Assembly (NCBI RefSeq): GCF_013141695.1
Contig: NZ_WHNY01000040.1
Span: 337,922-401,921, forward strand
Length of the DNA: 64,000 nucleotides
DNA from: Paenibacillus plantarum
GTDB taxonomy: Bacteria > Bacillota > Bacilli > Paenibacillales > NBRC-103111
Direction of reading: 5' to 3'
Part shown: positions 17,402 to 26,269 of the stretch, one piece after another
Numbering within the stretch: position 1 is the first letter of the stretch
Layout of the letters: every line of letters starts with the position of its first letter
Position numbers and translations under genes: made by a program
Notes under the pieces: generated by a model
Seen by the model: the letters and a program-made list of their open reading frames with translations, nothing else
Database searches by the model: none
What the model was told of the DNA's origin: nothing

Positions 17402-17638
17402 ATGTATCCTATGCAGGAGCCCAGACGTCGGTTAATGGTTCTTCCAGAAAAGCTAATGGAGTTGATAAAATTTGGGATTAATGACGAAGATGCCGATCTG
17501 TTTGTGGCGTGCGCACGAAGACATGTTGAGGAAATGCATGAAGTGTTTAAGCGTCTCGCAATCCTAACGCAAAAACAGCTTCTCCCGACGAAAAAACCGT
17601 CAGGAAAAGCTGTTTTATCTCACACTCTTATAGACTAG
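17402..17638 (+). CDS. Possible small protein of 78 residues, uncertain
   Basis: The reading frame looks protein-like: PEKLMELIKFGINDEDADLF, then a Cys/Arg/His helix (VACARRHVEEMHEVFKRLA). I do not recognise a family. Starts at 17402, 17411 and 17435 are all possible, and none has a good ribosome site. The frame runs 27 nt from the divergent binding-protein gene, so its promoter would lie inside that gene, and its last 20 codons overlap a strong terminator hairpin. It may be a real small gene or a chance frame. Confidence 0.3.
   Translation: MYPMQEPRRRLMVLPEKLMELIKFGINDEDADLFVACARRHVEEMHEVFKRLAILTQKQLLPTKKPSGKAVLSHTLID
17572..17616. terminator. Long bidirectional terminator hairpin
   Basis: Left arm AAAACAGCTTCTCCCGACG (17572-17590) and right arm CCGTCAGGAAAAGCTGTTTT (17597-17616) pair with a few internal mismatches around an A-rich loop. 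T-runs follow on both strands. It ends the M32 carboxypeptidase transcript on the minus strand and would end any plus-strand transcript. Confidence 0.85.
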
Positions 17639-17658
17639 ACCATTGAGCACTGTTATTA

Positions 17659-19179
17659 CTAGATACCGTAGACTTCCGAATATTTCTCTTCCAGATACGC
17701 CACCAAGTAATCCGGATTCAACGGCTCGCCCGTCACTTGTTGAATGATTTCATTCGGTGTCAGCAGCTTACCGTGCTGGTACACCTTCTCTGTTAACCAC
17801 TCTTTGATCGGTGCTAAGTTGCCTTCAGCAATTAAGCTATCAAAGTTAGGCAATTCTTTGCGAAGCGTGTTCGTGAATTGCGCCGCGTACATATTCCCAA
17901 GCGCATAGGATGGGAAATAGCCGAACGCACCGCCAGACCAATGTACATCCTGCAGGACACCTTCGCCATCGTTCGGAGGCGTAACACCCAAATACTCCTC
18001 GTATTTGGCATTCCACGCTGCAGGTAAATCCGCTACAGCGATCGTACCGCTGAATAACCCTTTTTCCAGCTCATAGCGAATCATGATATGTAAGTTGTAC
18101 GTAAGCTCATCCGCTTCAATTCGGATCAAGGAAGGCTCGATATGGTTAATCGCACGATAGAAATCGTCTACGCCAACCTCATCAATTTGTCCGCTAAAAG
18201 TCGTCTGAAGTTCACCGTAATAGCGATCCCAGAACTGTTTGCTTCGGCCAATGACGTTCTCCCAGAAGCGAGACTGCGACTCGTGAATCCCCATCGATGT
18301 ACCCGAGCAGAGATTCGTACCGACGAGGTCAGTCGAAATATTTTGCTCATACAGCGCGTGTCCGCCTTCATGAATCGTTCCGAATAAGGCTGATGTGATG
18401 TCATTAGGCAAGTATCGCGTCGTAATCCGCACATCTCCAGGATTCAAAGCTGTTGCGAACGGGTGAACCGTTTCGTCCAAGCGACCCGCTTCAAAGTCAT
18501 ATTGCATCTGTTTCAAAATGGCGAGCGAGAATTGCTTCTGCTTCCCAATATCAAATTGTTGATCTAAGAAGGAACGATTCGGCTGATTCGCCGATGCACT
18601 AATCCGCGTAAGGAGTGGCACAGCTTTTTCTCGGAGGGTACCGAATACTTCATCCAGCTTCTCAACGGTCATCCCTGGCTCGTACATATCCAGCAGGGTG
18701 TTATATTTATGCCCTTCATAGCCCCACAGCTCAATAAACTCCTGTGTAGCCGCCACGATTTTCTCCAAATATGGCTGAAAAGACGCCCAATCCGAATTAT
18801 GCTTCGCGCCTTCCCATGCGGATTCCGCTTGTGAGGTTAACACGACATATGCTTGATATTTGTCAGCTGGAATCTTTTTGCTGCGATCGTATTCTTTTTT
18901 GCATTCCTGCACCATTTTGCGGGAAATGGGATCTAATTGCTCCAGCTCAGCCGGCTGCATGAAGAAATTGACATAGTCGCCCATCTCTTCCGATGTAGAC
19001 ATGCGAAATACTTCGGTAGAGAGCTCACCGACAACCTCAGAACGCGTTTCGATCCCTTTTTTCGGAGCACCTGTCCGCATGTCCCAATAGATCAAAGAGA
19101 TTGCCTCTTCGTACTGCTTCATTTTACGAACATAAGCTTTGAACGATGCCAACTTGGCATTTACAACACTAACACTCAT
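17659..19179 (-). CDS. M32 family metallo-carboxypeptidase (Taq type)
   Basis: Zinc-dependent cytosolic carboxypeptidase that removes C-terminal residues from peptides. The zinc motif is HEGGHALYE (about 270-278), and the second M32 motif is GIHESQSR (about 298-305). IYWDMRTGAPKKG near residue 30 and the NYHIMIRYELEK-like helix late in the protein are family hallmarks. At 506 residues it is full length. The ATG at 19177-19179 follows AAGGAGATGAGCAC. A 40-nt structured element directly upstream recurs almost unchanged before an unrelated gene at 56.8 kb. The gene ends at a strong bidirectional hairpin. Confidence 0.95.
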   Translation of the reverse strand: MSVSVVNAKLASFKAYVRKMKQYEEAISLIYWDMRTGAPKKGIETRSEVVGELSTEVFRMSTSEEMGDYVNFFMQPAELEQLDPISRKMVQECKKEYDRSKKIPADKYQAYVVLTSQAESAWEGAKHNSDWASFQPYLEKIVAATQEFIELWGYEGHKYNTLLDMYEPGMTVEKLDEVFGTLREKAVPLLTRISASANQPNRSFLDQQFDIGKQKQFSLAILKQMQYDFEAGRLDETVHPFATALNPGDVRITTRYLPNDITSALFGTIHEGGHALYEQNISTDLVGTNLCSGTSMGIHESQSRFWENVIGRSKQFWDRYYGELQTTFSGQIDEVGVDDFYRAINHIEPSLIRIEADELTYNLHIMIRYELEKGLFSGTIAVADLPAAWNAKYEEYLGVTPPNDGEGVLQDVHWSGGAFGYFPSYALGNMYAAQFTNTLRKELPNFDSLIAEGNLAPIKEWLTEKVYQHGKLLTPNEIIQQVTGEPLNPDYLVAYLEEKYSEVYGI

Positions 19180-19187
19180 GTGCTCAT

Positions 19188-19227
19188 CTCCTTAAAGTTT
19201 TTCGTAAGAAAAACTAACTTCGGAAGC
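19188..19227 (-). promoter_or_regulatory. Leader element, copy 1 (duplicated at 56761-56798)
   Basis: On the minus strand this reads GCTTCCGAAGTTAG, then arms AGTTTTTC and GAAAAACT around TTAC, then TTTAAGGAG, the ribosome site of the carboxypeptidase gene. A second copy precedes the XylF-like gene. There the arms are one base shorter on both sides, so pairing is kept. I do not recognise it as a known riboswitch or leader. It could be a dispersed repeat or a regulatory hairpin. Confidence 0.6.
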
Positions 19228-19363
19228 AATCGCTCCCAAATGTTTCATAAATATCATACTTCCAACGAGGGTTAGAATCAAATTCCAAGCTGAATGTGGT
19301 AGAATAAGGACTAGCCTTCATGTAACAGGCTGTTTGTATGCAACTAAGTGAGGAGATGACTTT

Positions 19364-19687
19364 ATGAATATTACATTTACCGATACAGCTAGACAACGAT
19401 TAACTCCTTGGATGGAGCAAAATAACACCTTACTTAAGCTCGTTTTTGATACCGAAGGCTGTGGCTGTTCCGTGAATGGTGTACCTACTTTGTGGTTGGT
19501 TTCTGAGGCAAATGCTGATGATATTTCCGCTGTAACCGATACGTTTCCTTTGATATATAAAGCGAAGGATGAGATCTTTTTCGAAGACAACATGAAAATC
19601 GACTTCCATGAAGGCAATAAATCCTATATACTGAAGAGTAATAATCAGATATACAATGCGGGTATGAGCTTAGTCGATAAACGATAA
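19364..19687 (+). CDS. HesB/IscA-fold protein, YqkB-like
   Basis: Small iron-sulfur-biogenesis-fold protein of 107 residues. It has EGCGC with Cys33 and Cys35 near the position of the first conserved Cys of A-type carriers. It lacks the C-terminal Cys-Gly-Cys pair of IscA/SufA, so it belongs to the divergent YqkB/HesB-like group, whose cluster-carrier role is not established. The ATG follows GAGGAGATGACTTT. It is the first gene on the plus strand after the carboxypeptidase and is divergent from it. The carbonic anhydrase gene follows after 51 nt and is probably cotranscribed. Confidence 0.82.
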   Translation: MNITFTDTARQRLTPWMEQNNTLLKLVFDTEGCGCSVNGVPTLWLVSEANADDISAVTDTFPLIYKAKDEIFFEDNMKIDFHEGNKSYILKSNNQIYNAGMSLVDKR

Positions 19688-19738
19688 AGCTGCACAAACA
19701 TAGACATGCAGCACATCAACTTACTTGGAGGGAATACC

Positions 19739-20317
19739 ATGTCTTTAGTCAATGAGATTATGAGCTACAACAAGGATTTCGTAGAAACGAAGCAATATCA
19801 AGAATTTCTAACCACGAAGTTTCCAGACAAGAAAATGGTCGTTGTCACATGTATGGATACACGGTTGGTTGAATTACTCCCTAAAGCCATGAATCTACAT
19901 AACGGGGACGCCAAAATTTTGAAAAATGCCGGTGCCATCATTTCTCACCCCTTTGGTAGTCTGATGCGCAGCATTATCGTCGCTGTTTATCAACTGGAAG
20001 CGGATGAAGTATTCGTCATTGGGCACTATGATTGCGGTATGACAGGTCTTAACTCGGAAACAGTCATTGCCAACGCAAAAAGTAGAGGAATCTCGGACGA
20101 TGTCATTGAAACATTGGGACATGCTGGTATTGATCTTAAACGCTGGCTCACTGGTTTCGAGCATGTGCGCGAAGGCATCGAGAAAAGTGTTAATATCATT
20201 CGGAATCATCCTTTACTTCCCAAAAATTTACCTGTGCACGGCATGATCATCGACCCAGAAACAGGTCGCATAGATCTTATCGATTCGGCATATCCGCTCG
20301 TATCAGAGCAAGAATAG
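19739..20317 (+). CDS. Beta-class carbonic anhydrase, YtiB-like
   Basis: Interconverts carbon dioxide and bicarbonate. With the ATG at 19739, which has GGAGG 7 nt upstream, the protein is 192 residues. The zinc ligands are Cys38 in TCMDTR and His96 and Cys99 in GHYDCGM. The Asp40-Arg42 dyad of beta-carbonic anhydrases is present in the same CMDTR motif. The segment NAGAIISHPFGSLMRS is typical of the YtiB group. An earlier in-frame ATG 33 nt upstream has no ribosome site. A perfect terminator begins directly at the stop codon. Confidence 0.93.
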   Translation: MSLVNEIMSYNKDFVETKQYQEFLTTKFPDKKMVVVTCMDTRLVELLPKAMNLHNGDAKILKNAGAIISHPFGSLMRSIIVAVYQLEADEVFVIGHYDCGMTGLNSETVIANAKSRGISDDVIETLGHAGIDLKRWLTGFEHVREGIEKSVNIIRNHPLLPKNLPVHGMIIDPETGRIDLIDSAYPLVSEQE

Positions 20318-20359
20318 AAAAAGAGTAGATCCAGTTACTTACTGGACCTACTCTTTTTT
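20318..20359. terminator. Strong bidirectional terminator
   Basis: The arms AAAAAGAGTAGATCCAGT and ACTGGACCTACTCTTTTT pair around TACTT with one mismatch. A U-rich tail is present on both strands. It separates the carbonic anhydrase gene from the convergent 716-residue exported protein gene. Confidence 0.92.
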
Positions 20360-20370
20360 ATTTGCAACCG

Positions 20371-22521
20371 TTATGGCTTAATCGTACGAATCAAGCGTTT
20401 CGCTTCACCATTTGGCGTGGTAATAACCTCATAAATGTTGAAATACGAGTCCGAAGTAATTTGCTCAGACCTAATATTGTTAAATTCGAGGAACTGAACG
20501 CCGGACAAAATACGTTGCTGACCAGTGAAGGTCATTGGTTTGGAGCTCAGTAGACGTCCTTCCGTATCCACAACCTCAAACACAAGGGAAGAGAAATTCG
20601 CATCCGTGATGACTTGAGCTTGTCGCTGTACATCTAGATCTAATCGCAGACGATAGCTATAGGAATTATCTTTGCTATAGGTAGCGCTTAGTGAGTAATC
20701 GTCGAAGTCGATCGTAAATGGATACACAGAAATAGGTCCTGTTGCTGGGATTGGCTGCACTTCCGTTTTGTATGAACCGATTGCCAAACGATTCGTATCA
20801 TAGAGATTTAATGCAAGTTTATCTGCATCCTCACTATCTGGCACCATATAGGAGTAATTCAACACATAGCTCGTGTTTGGTGCAATGTTTTTGGCCACAT
20901 TGGTTTGACGCACACCTGTATAGGTGTAGCCATCTTCATTCGTCAGATCAGTTTGGAAATCCGGCAAAGTCAATGTTGTCGTGCTTTTATTCGTTAATTT
21001 ATATTTCGCAACAACTGTCTTATACCCGAAGTCTGTGTTCACACTCATTCCTAGCTCAACGAGCGACATGTCCATATTCGAATCAATGCTATTCGTCGAG
21101 GCTAGCTTAAATGGATCACCGATCTTATACGCTGACGCAGCAGCATAAGTTGTCGCTTCGCCAGCAACGCCTGCGCCTGCAAGTGAAGTCACGGAAACGG
21201 GCAGCGATGCAACTTGCTTCGAATTATCCGTGTTACCTGCTGCACCAGCACCGGTGCCAGCGCCAGTACCTGTACCTGTTCCGGTTGTTGTCGAAGCAGC
21301 CGCGCTTTGCTTCTCCAGCACAACCAGTTGTAACGCGTCTGCATTTAGCGAAGCGGGTACAACACCTTGGAAATGGAACGTCGTCGACTCATTCGGAGAT
21401 AAGTAGGCAGAACGAACTGCATTGTCGCTCGATGTCACACCTACATTACTACGACTCGCCTGGAATTCTCCAGTCAAGTTAGGAACTGTAACAATGCCAT
21501 CACTTTCGTTCGTCAAAGTCACATTCGCTTGCACATGTAACCCATCTGTTTGCTGAACAGCTGATGCCCATGAGGTCGACATAACTAGTCCGTTTAAAGC
21601 ATCACTCGCATCTTTATTCGGGTAAGCAATCTTATCATTAAGACGGCCTACTGAGAAAGTTTTCGCTGCATTCAGTGTACCCAGAAGTGTCGTTTTCACT
21701 TTTCCTTTTGGAGAGAAAAGCAATGACAAGTGATTCGTATCCAGTGAAGCAGGAACAGCTGCTTGGAGCGTTACTGTCACAGGTTGTTCAGGAAGCAAGG
21801 CGCCTACGTTAGCAACAAATTGAGCGCCATACGTCAACCCTTTGTTATCTTGGAAATTGAGTTCTAATCCGTCAGGCAGCTTCACGCTGGCATTGCTTTC
21901 ATTGGACAACGTCAGATCCGTATATACCATCCACACGCCATCTTTGTACGCCTTATAGCTTTTTCCTAATTTAGCGGTAACTAACGTTTCCTCAACAAGC
22001 GTCGTATCAATCTCTTTTAAATTAATAACAGCTTGTTGTTCCAACGTTTGACCTGTTTCGACCATCGCTGATTCGACAGAAAGCGCACCGATATCGGATG
22101 TCGAGTTATTATTCCATCGGAAAATATCAACTTTCAAATCGGAAGGTGTCAGATTGCTCGGAACTTCCGACGTAAATTTAAACGTCCCCGTCTCTCCTGC
22201 CTTCACACGCGCAACAACCTTCTCATTTAGCTTCGCTGTATACGTAATACCATTACCACCAATGACTTTTACGCCATAGTTATTGAAATCGACGATCCCG
22301 TCACTATGATTGTTCAAGCCTAATGAGAATCGAAGCGAGCCATCCTCGGCGCCAACCGATAACGACACTTTATCCAAAGTAAAATAGACGGAATCACTGA
22401 GAAATACCCCTTCCTTGCCTGCGAAAGCTGATGTTGCCAGAGGAAGAGTTAAGAAGCTTGCAGCGGTTAGCAATAAAGCCGAACGGCTGAGCAGTCGTTT
22501 CATCTTACGTTGTTGGATCAC
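20371..22521 (-). CDS. Large exported protein with four related beta domains, function unknown
   Basis: I do not recognise a named family. A Lys/Arg start and hydrophobic stretch end in TSAFAG, a signal peptide. Then come four related domains of about 95 residues (about 40-150, 180-285, 315-408, 480-575). Each has a pattern of L.N.S followed by a G.TY-type turn, and ends in VP(S/A)(N/S)L or a close variant. A Gly/Thr/Ala-rich linker lies near 410-435, and a last beta-rich domain ends the protein. GTG at 22519-22521 is the start, 7 nt after GGAGG. It is the last gene of the MacAB-type efflux operon, 24 nt from the permease. It may be a surface partner of that transporter. Confidence 0.7.
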   Translation of the reverse strand: MIQQRKMKRLLSRSALLLTAASFLTLPLATSAFAGKEGVFLSDSVYFTLDKVSLSVGAEDGSLRFSLGLNNHSDGIVDFNNYGVKVIGGNGITYTAKLNEKVVARVKAGETGTFKFTSEVPSNLTPSDLKVDIFRWNNNSTSDIGALSVESAMVETGQTLEQQAVINLKEIDTTLVEETLVTAKLGKSYKAYKDGVWMVYTDLTLSNESNASVKLPDGLELNFQDNKGLTYGAQFVANVGALLPEQPVTVTLQAAVPASLDTNHLSLLFSPKGKVKTTLLGTLNAAKTFSVGRLNDKIAYPNKDASDALNGLVMSTSWASAVQQTDGLHVQANVTLTNESDGIVTVPNLTGEFQASRSNVGVTSSDNAVRSAYLSPNESTTFHFQGVVPASLNADALQLVVLEKQSAAASTTTGTGTGTGAGTGAGAAGNTDNSKQVASLPVSVTSLAGAGVAGEATTYAAASAYKIGDPFKLASTNSIDSNMDMSLVELGMSVNTDFGYKTVVAKYKLTNKSTTTLTLPDFQTDLTNEDGYTYTGVRQTNVAKNIAPNTSYVLNYSYMVPDSEDADKLALNLYDTNRLAIGSYKTEVQPIPATGPISVYPFTIDFDDYSLSATYSKDNSYSYRLRLDLDVQRQAQVITDANFSSLVFEVVDTEGRLLSSKPMTFTGQQRILSGVQFLEFNNIRSEQITSDSYFNIYEVITTPNGEAKRLIRTIKP

Positions 22522-22545
22522 TTGGAGTCCTCCTTGTAGTTACAT

Positions 22546-23724
22546 TTAGTCAGAACGCAATGCGTCGATCGGACGCAGCTTAGATGCTTTGTTTGCTGGA
22601 TATAAACCGAAAATCACTCCGACTAATACCGAAAATAAGAAAGAATAAAGGCCTACATTAAAGGAAAGACTGGTCGATTGCTTCGGACTAAAATATGGCA
22701 AGGCATAGGAGAATCCGATACCTAGCAGCAGTCCAATTAAACCACCCATGCCACTAATAACGACCGCTTCCACCAGGAATTGAAGCAAAATATTACGACG
22801 CTTAGCGCCAATTGATTTGCGAATCCCAATCTCACGTGTTCGTTCACTTACCGTAACTAACATAATATTCATGATTCCAATTCCACCGACAAGCAAGGAA
22901 ATCAAGGCAACCGCCACTAATTGATTCGTAAGGGTATTCGTTGCTTCAGTCCGTGCTTTCAACAGTTCGTCCTGATTCGTTAATACAAACCCAGTATCGC
23001 TCTTGAATTTATACGTCAGGTACTGCTTCATCGTCTCTTGCGCTGTATAAATATCGTCCTTCGTAGGTGCTTCCACATACGTTGTTCGAATTTGACCCAG
23101 TTTGAATTGACGTCTAGCAGATTCTAACGGCACGATCACAGAGCTGTCTACGGAAGCTCCACCAATATTGGATCCCTTTTCCTTGAGTGTACCGATCACG
23201 TTGAAAACAACACCATCAATGTTGATATTCTCGCCAACTGGATTCAATGTCCCAAAAAATTTCTTCGTGACCTCACTGCCCAGAATGGCTACATTCGAAC
23301 GAAATTCAAGGTCTGTAGGCGACAAATTTCGACCCTTGTCAATTGTAGCTTTGATGATGTCGAAATAGCGGTCATTCGTTCCCAAAACATTATATTTTTC
23401 TTGCGTACGATCATATTTGACATTCGAACCATTCTTGGACATCGTTGGCGCAATGGATTTGAATTCTGGGAAATTCTCAAAATTCATCAAATCCTCGTAA
23501 CTGAGCTGTGTCGCACGCCCATTCCCCGTCGCCGTTACAACGAGCAAATTCGTTCCCATATTCTCGTATTGCTTCGCAATAGCTTCCGAAGTTCCCTGTC
23601 CGATGGAAACGAGTGTGACAACTGAGCTTACGCCAATAATAACGCCAAGCATGGTCAGAAATGTACGCAGCGGACTTGAAATGATCGTCCGAAGCGACAT
23701 CCGGATCAGTTCACTTACCTTCAT
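22546..23724 (-). CDS. MacB-like ABC transporter permease (FtsX fold)
   Basis: Membrane subunit of a tripartite-like efflux system. The first membrane segment carries LRTFLTMLGVIIGVSSVV, the usual MacB opening. A large extracellular MacB_PCD domain follows (about 45-245). Then come three C-terminal membrane segments with VSERTREIGIRKSIGAKRRNIL, the conserved FtsX coupling loop, cited by its start near residue 290. At 392 residues it has the normal length of a stand-alone permease. It overlaps the ATPase gene by 4 nt (ATGA). The substrate is unknown. Confidence 0.93.
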   Translation of the reverse strand: MKVSELIRMSLRTIISSPLRTFLTMLGVIIGVSSVVTLVSIGQGTSEAIAKQYENMGTNLLVVTATGNGRATQLSYEDLMNFENFPEFKSIAPTMSKNGSNVKYDRTQEKYNVLGTNDRYFDIIKATIDKGRNLSPTDLEFRSNVAILGSEVTKKFFGTLNPVGENINIDGVVFNVIGTLKEKGSNIGGASVDSSVIVPLESARRQFKLGQIRTTYVEAPTKDDIYTAQETMKQYLTYKFKSDTGFVLTNQDELLKARTEATNTLTNQLVAVALISLLVGGIGIMNIMLVTVSERTREIGIRKSIGAKRRNILLQFLVEAVVISGMGGLIGLLLGIGFSYALPYFSPKQSTSLSFNVGLYSFLFSVLVGVIFGLYPANKASKLRPIDALRSD

Positions 23725-24443
23725 ACGCTCACCTCTTGCTGCAACAGAGCCTTCTTCGCGTCATTCCGGTAGTCATCGACAATAACGCCGTCGCGAAGGG
23801 CAACGACACGTTTCGCATTATCCGCAATATGATGATCATGCGTGATGAGAACAATGGTGTTACCTTGTGCATTCAGCTGCAGGATAAGCTCCAGTACTTC
23901 CTCACCTGTCCGCGAGTCCAAAGCCCCTGTCGGCTCATCCGCTAGAATCAGCGAAGGTGAAATGGCCAACGCACGTGCAATGGCTACCCGCTGCTGTTGA
24001 CCGCCTGACAGCTCACTTGGCCGGTGATGACCACGTTCGCCCATGCCGAGCATTTTCAACATCGCATTCGCACGTTCCTTACGTTCTTTCTTTGAAATGC
24101 CAGCATAGATCATCGGGAGCTCAACATTTTCCATCGCGGTTAGTCTAGGAAGCAGATTAAATTGTTGGAAAATAAAGCCGATTTTCTGATTTCTAAGCTC
24201 AGCCAATTCATTATCACTCATACGCTCCGTTACGACACCGTCCAGAGTATAGCTGCCTGATGTAGGCACATCCAACAAGCCGATCGTATTCATTAATGTC
24301 GATTTGCCGGATCCACTGGGACCGATAATGGCAACGAAATCGCCATCGGCAACTGTTAACGATATGTTACGCAGAATGGGAAGATCTTCCTCACCGCGCC
24401 TATAAGTTTTCGTTATATCTTTCAGTTCAATGATATTCTTCAA
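23721..24443 (-). CDS. MacB-like ABC transporter ATP-binding protein
   Basis: ATPase of the efflux system. Walker A is [12 protein letters not shown] (about 40-51), the Q-loop is in [12 protein letters not shown], the signature is [15 protein letters not shown], Walker B is [13 protein letters not shown], and the H-loop is in LITHDHHIA. The LDVPTSGSY stretch is typical of the LolD/MacB subfamily. It lies 26 nt downstream of the adaptor gene and overlaps the permease gene by 4 nt. Confidence 0.95.
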   Translation of the reverse strand: MKNIIELKDITKTYRRGEEDLPILRNISLTVADGDFVAIIGPSGSGKSTLMNTIGLLDVPTSGSYTLDGVVTERMSDNELAELRNQKIGFIFQQFNLLPRLTAMENVELPMIYAGISKKERKERANAMLKMLGMGERGHHRPSELSGGQQQRVAIARALAISPSLILADEPTGALDSRTGEEVLELILQLNAQGNTIVLITHDHHIADNAKRVVALRDGVIVDDYRNDAKKALLQQEVSV

Positions 24444-24469
24444 AGCAATAGCTCCTTTCAGGGGCAGCC

Positions 24470-26227
24470 TTATCTGTTACCGCCACCAGCATTACCGCCA
24501 ACTTGCGTACGCTGTGCAGCTCCGCCTCCGGCATTGCCACCACCGGCAGCTCCGCCTCCGGCATTGCCACCACCTTGTTGGAAGCCACCAGCTCCACCAC
24601 CGCCAAAGCCACCTGCTCCACCGGCACCGCCGCCTTGCTGGAATTGCTGTCTTAAGCGATTGATCTCATCTGTACTTAAATTTTGCTGTCTTTTAACAGC
24701 CGCAGGCAATACGACTTTATCGCCTTCTTTAAGACCATCCGTGATTTCAATTTGTGTTGTCGAACGAATACCAATTTTCACTTCATGCTCTGGTTCTGAT
24801 GTTCCATCCGCTTTCTTCACCGTTACAACACGTTTACCTCGTTGCAGCTGAAGCGCTTCTGGCGGGATATAAATAACATCTTTCTTATCTTGGATCAGAA
24901 TTTCGCCTGTTGCCGTCATCCCATATTTCAACACATTATCTTTATTTTCTGTGGCTAGGATAACATCGTAGAACGTTACACCATTCGTCGTTGTACCTAC
25001 CGTAGAAACTTGTGTCACTTCTGCTGGGAATGTGCGACCTGGGAAGGAGTCAACTTTAATTTCCGCCTTCATTCCAACTTTAATGTTCGGCAAATCAAGC
25101 TCATCCACTTGGACAGGAAGCTGCATTTTAGCAAAACTTGCTACTGTACCAAACTGAGTTCCGCTTGTAACCCTTGTTCCTGGTCGGAAGTTGCTAAGAA
25201 TATCCACTTTTTTATTCACGAAATCCGTGGAGAATACACCATCGAAAGGAGCGAGAATTTTCAAAGCAGTTACGCGATCCTGTGCCGCATCCACCTTCAG
25301 CTTCTGACGTTCTAGCGCAGCTTGCGCCGTCGTTATATCATCGTCTAAAGTATCATTCAGGAAGGAGGCAAGCAGATCACCCTGATGTACAATTACCCCT
25401 GTTTTGAAAGGCATTGTGGAGATACTTCCTGTTGTACCAGCCAATATTGTAGCAACCTGCACGTACTGAAGTGCGGCTTTCCCTTGAGAATCAACCGTAC
25501 GTCCGCCAATCGTTGCAGATCCCATGGCATTCAATCCTGCATCCATGGAATTGTCATTCTTAATTTGAATATCGATATCGACAAGCTTGCCACCCTTACC
25601 ATCTGATTTCGGGTCTTTGGAAATGGCCGCTATCGTTCCTGTTTTGGTAATCATGAAACCATCTACGGTTATGTCTATGATATCGCCTTTATGTAGTTGT
25701 GCAGCATCCTCCACAAAAAATGGCAAGGTTACTGTTAGCGTACTTGCATCGCCAATCGTAGCGATTTTCGTAGATTTATTAATCGTTGCGCCAACATCAA
25801 TATTGGCATACGTTAATTTCCCGCTTATTGGCGCCGTTACGCCAGTTATTCCTCTTTGTTGCTCCTTCGTTTTCAAATCCTTCTCCAATTGCTCATAAGT
25901 CGTTTTGGCATCTTGAAGATCATTTTCCAAATTTGAGCTTGTCAGCTCGATCAGAACATCTCCCGATTTAACCGTTTGATTACGAGTCAGGTTAATCGAT
26001 TTTATGAGAGCATTTTCTGTAGACGAAATCGTTTGGGTATCCTTCGGCTCAAATTGGGCAGTTCCCGAAACGGAGGAGCGAATGTTCCCTTTTTTAACAT
26101 CAAATGTAACTTCTTTGGTCTCTGCTGCTTTCGTTTTCTTCCCTTTGGCTAGATACGCATAGGAACCACCAGCGCAAACGAGAATTGCCACAATCAAAAT
26201 GAACCATTTACTGCGAAAAAATTTCAT
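24470..26227 (-). CDS. MacA/RND-type membrane-fusion adaptor with glycine-rich tail
   Basis: Extracytoplasmic adaptor anchored by one N-terminal membrane segment (about 10-27). A biotinyl-lipoyl half appears near residues 60-90, then helical hairpin segments around YEQLEKDLKTKEQQ and AALERQKLKVDAAQDRV. Two more beta-barrel stretches follow, and a C-terminal domain with LQRGKRVVTV. The last 60 residues are almost only Gly, Ala, Asn and Gln. That tail is unusual and is encoded in part by a 30-bp direct repeat. Overall length (585) exceeds typical MacA (about 370-450), partly because of a duplicated hairpin and this tail. Downstream are the ATPase and permease. Confidence 0.88.
   Translation of the reverse strand: MKFFRSKWFILIVAILVCAGGSYAYLAKGKKTKAAETKEVTFDVKKGNIRSSVSGTAQFEPKDTQTISSTENALIKSINLTRNQTVKSGDVLIELTSSNLENDLQDAKTTYEQLEKDLKTKEQQRGITGVTAPISGKLTYANIDVGATINKSTKIATIGDASTLTVTLPFFVEDAAQLHKGDIIDITVDGFMITKTGTIAAISKDPKSDGKGGKLVDIDIQIKNDNSMDAGLNAMGSATIGGRTVDSQGKAALQYVQVATILAGTTGSISTMPFKTGVIVHQGDLLASFLNDTLDDDITTAQAALERQKLKVDAAQDRVTALKILAPFDGVFSTDFVNKKVDILSNFRPGTRVTSGTQFGTVASFAKMQLPVQVDELDLPNIKVGMKAEIKVDSFPGRTFPAEVTQVSTVGTTTNGVTFYDVILATENKDNVLKYGMTATGEILIQDKKDVIYIPPEALQLQRGKRVVTVKKADGTSEPEHEVKIGIRSTTQIEITDGLKEGDKVVLPAAVKRQQNLSTDEINRLRQQFQQGGGAGGAGGFGGGGAGGFQQGGGNAGGGAAGGGNAGGGAAQRTQVGGNAGGGNR
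24516..24574. repeat. 30-bp tandem direct repeat in the adaptor gene
   Basis: A 29-nt stretch beginning GCAGCTCCGCCTCCGGCATT occurs at 24516-24544 and again, identical, at 24546-24574. The period of 30 nt keeps the frame and encodes two copies of a GGGNAGGGA-type unit. It is a likely site for in-frame length change. Confidence 0.85.
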
Positions 26228-26269
26228 TCTGTTACTTCCCCCTTAGCATTTGTGCGCTTGTACATGACC

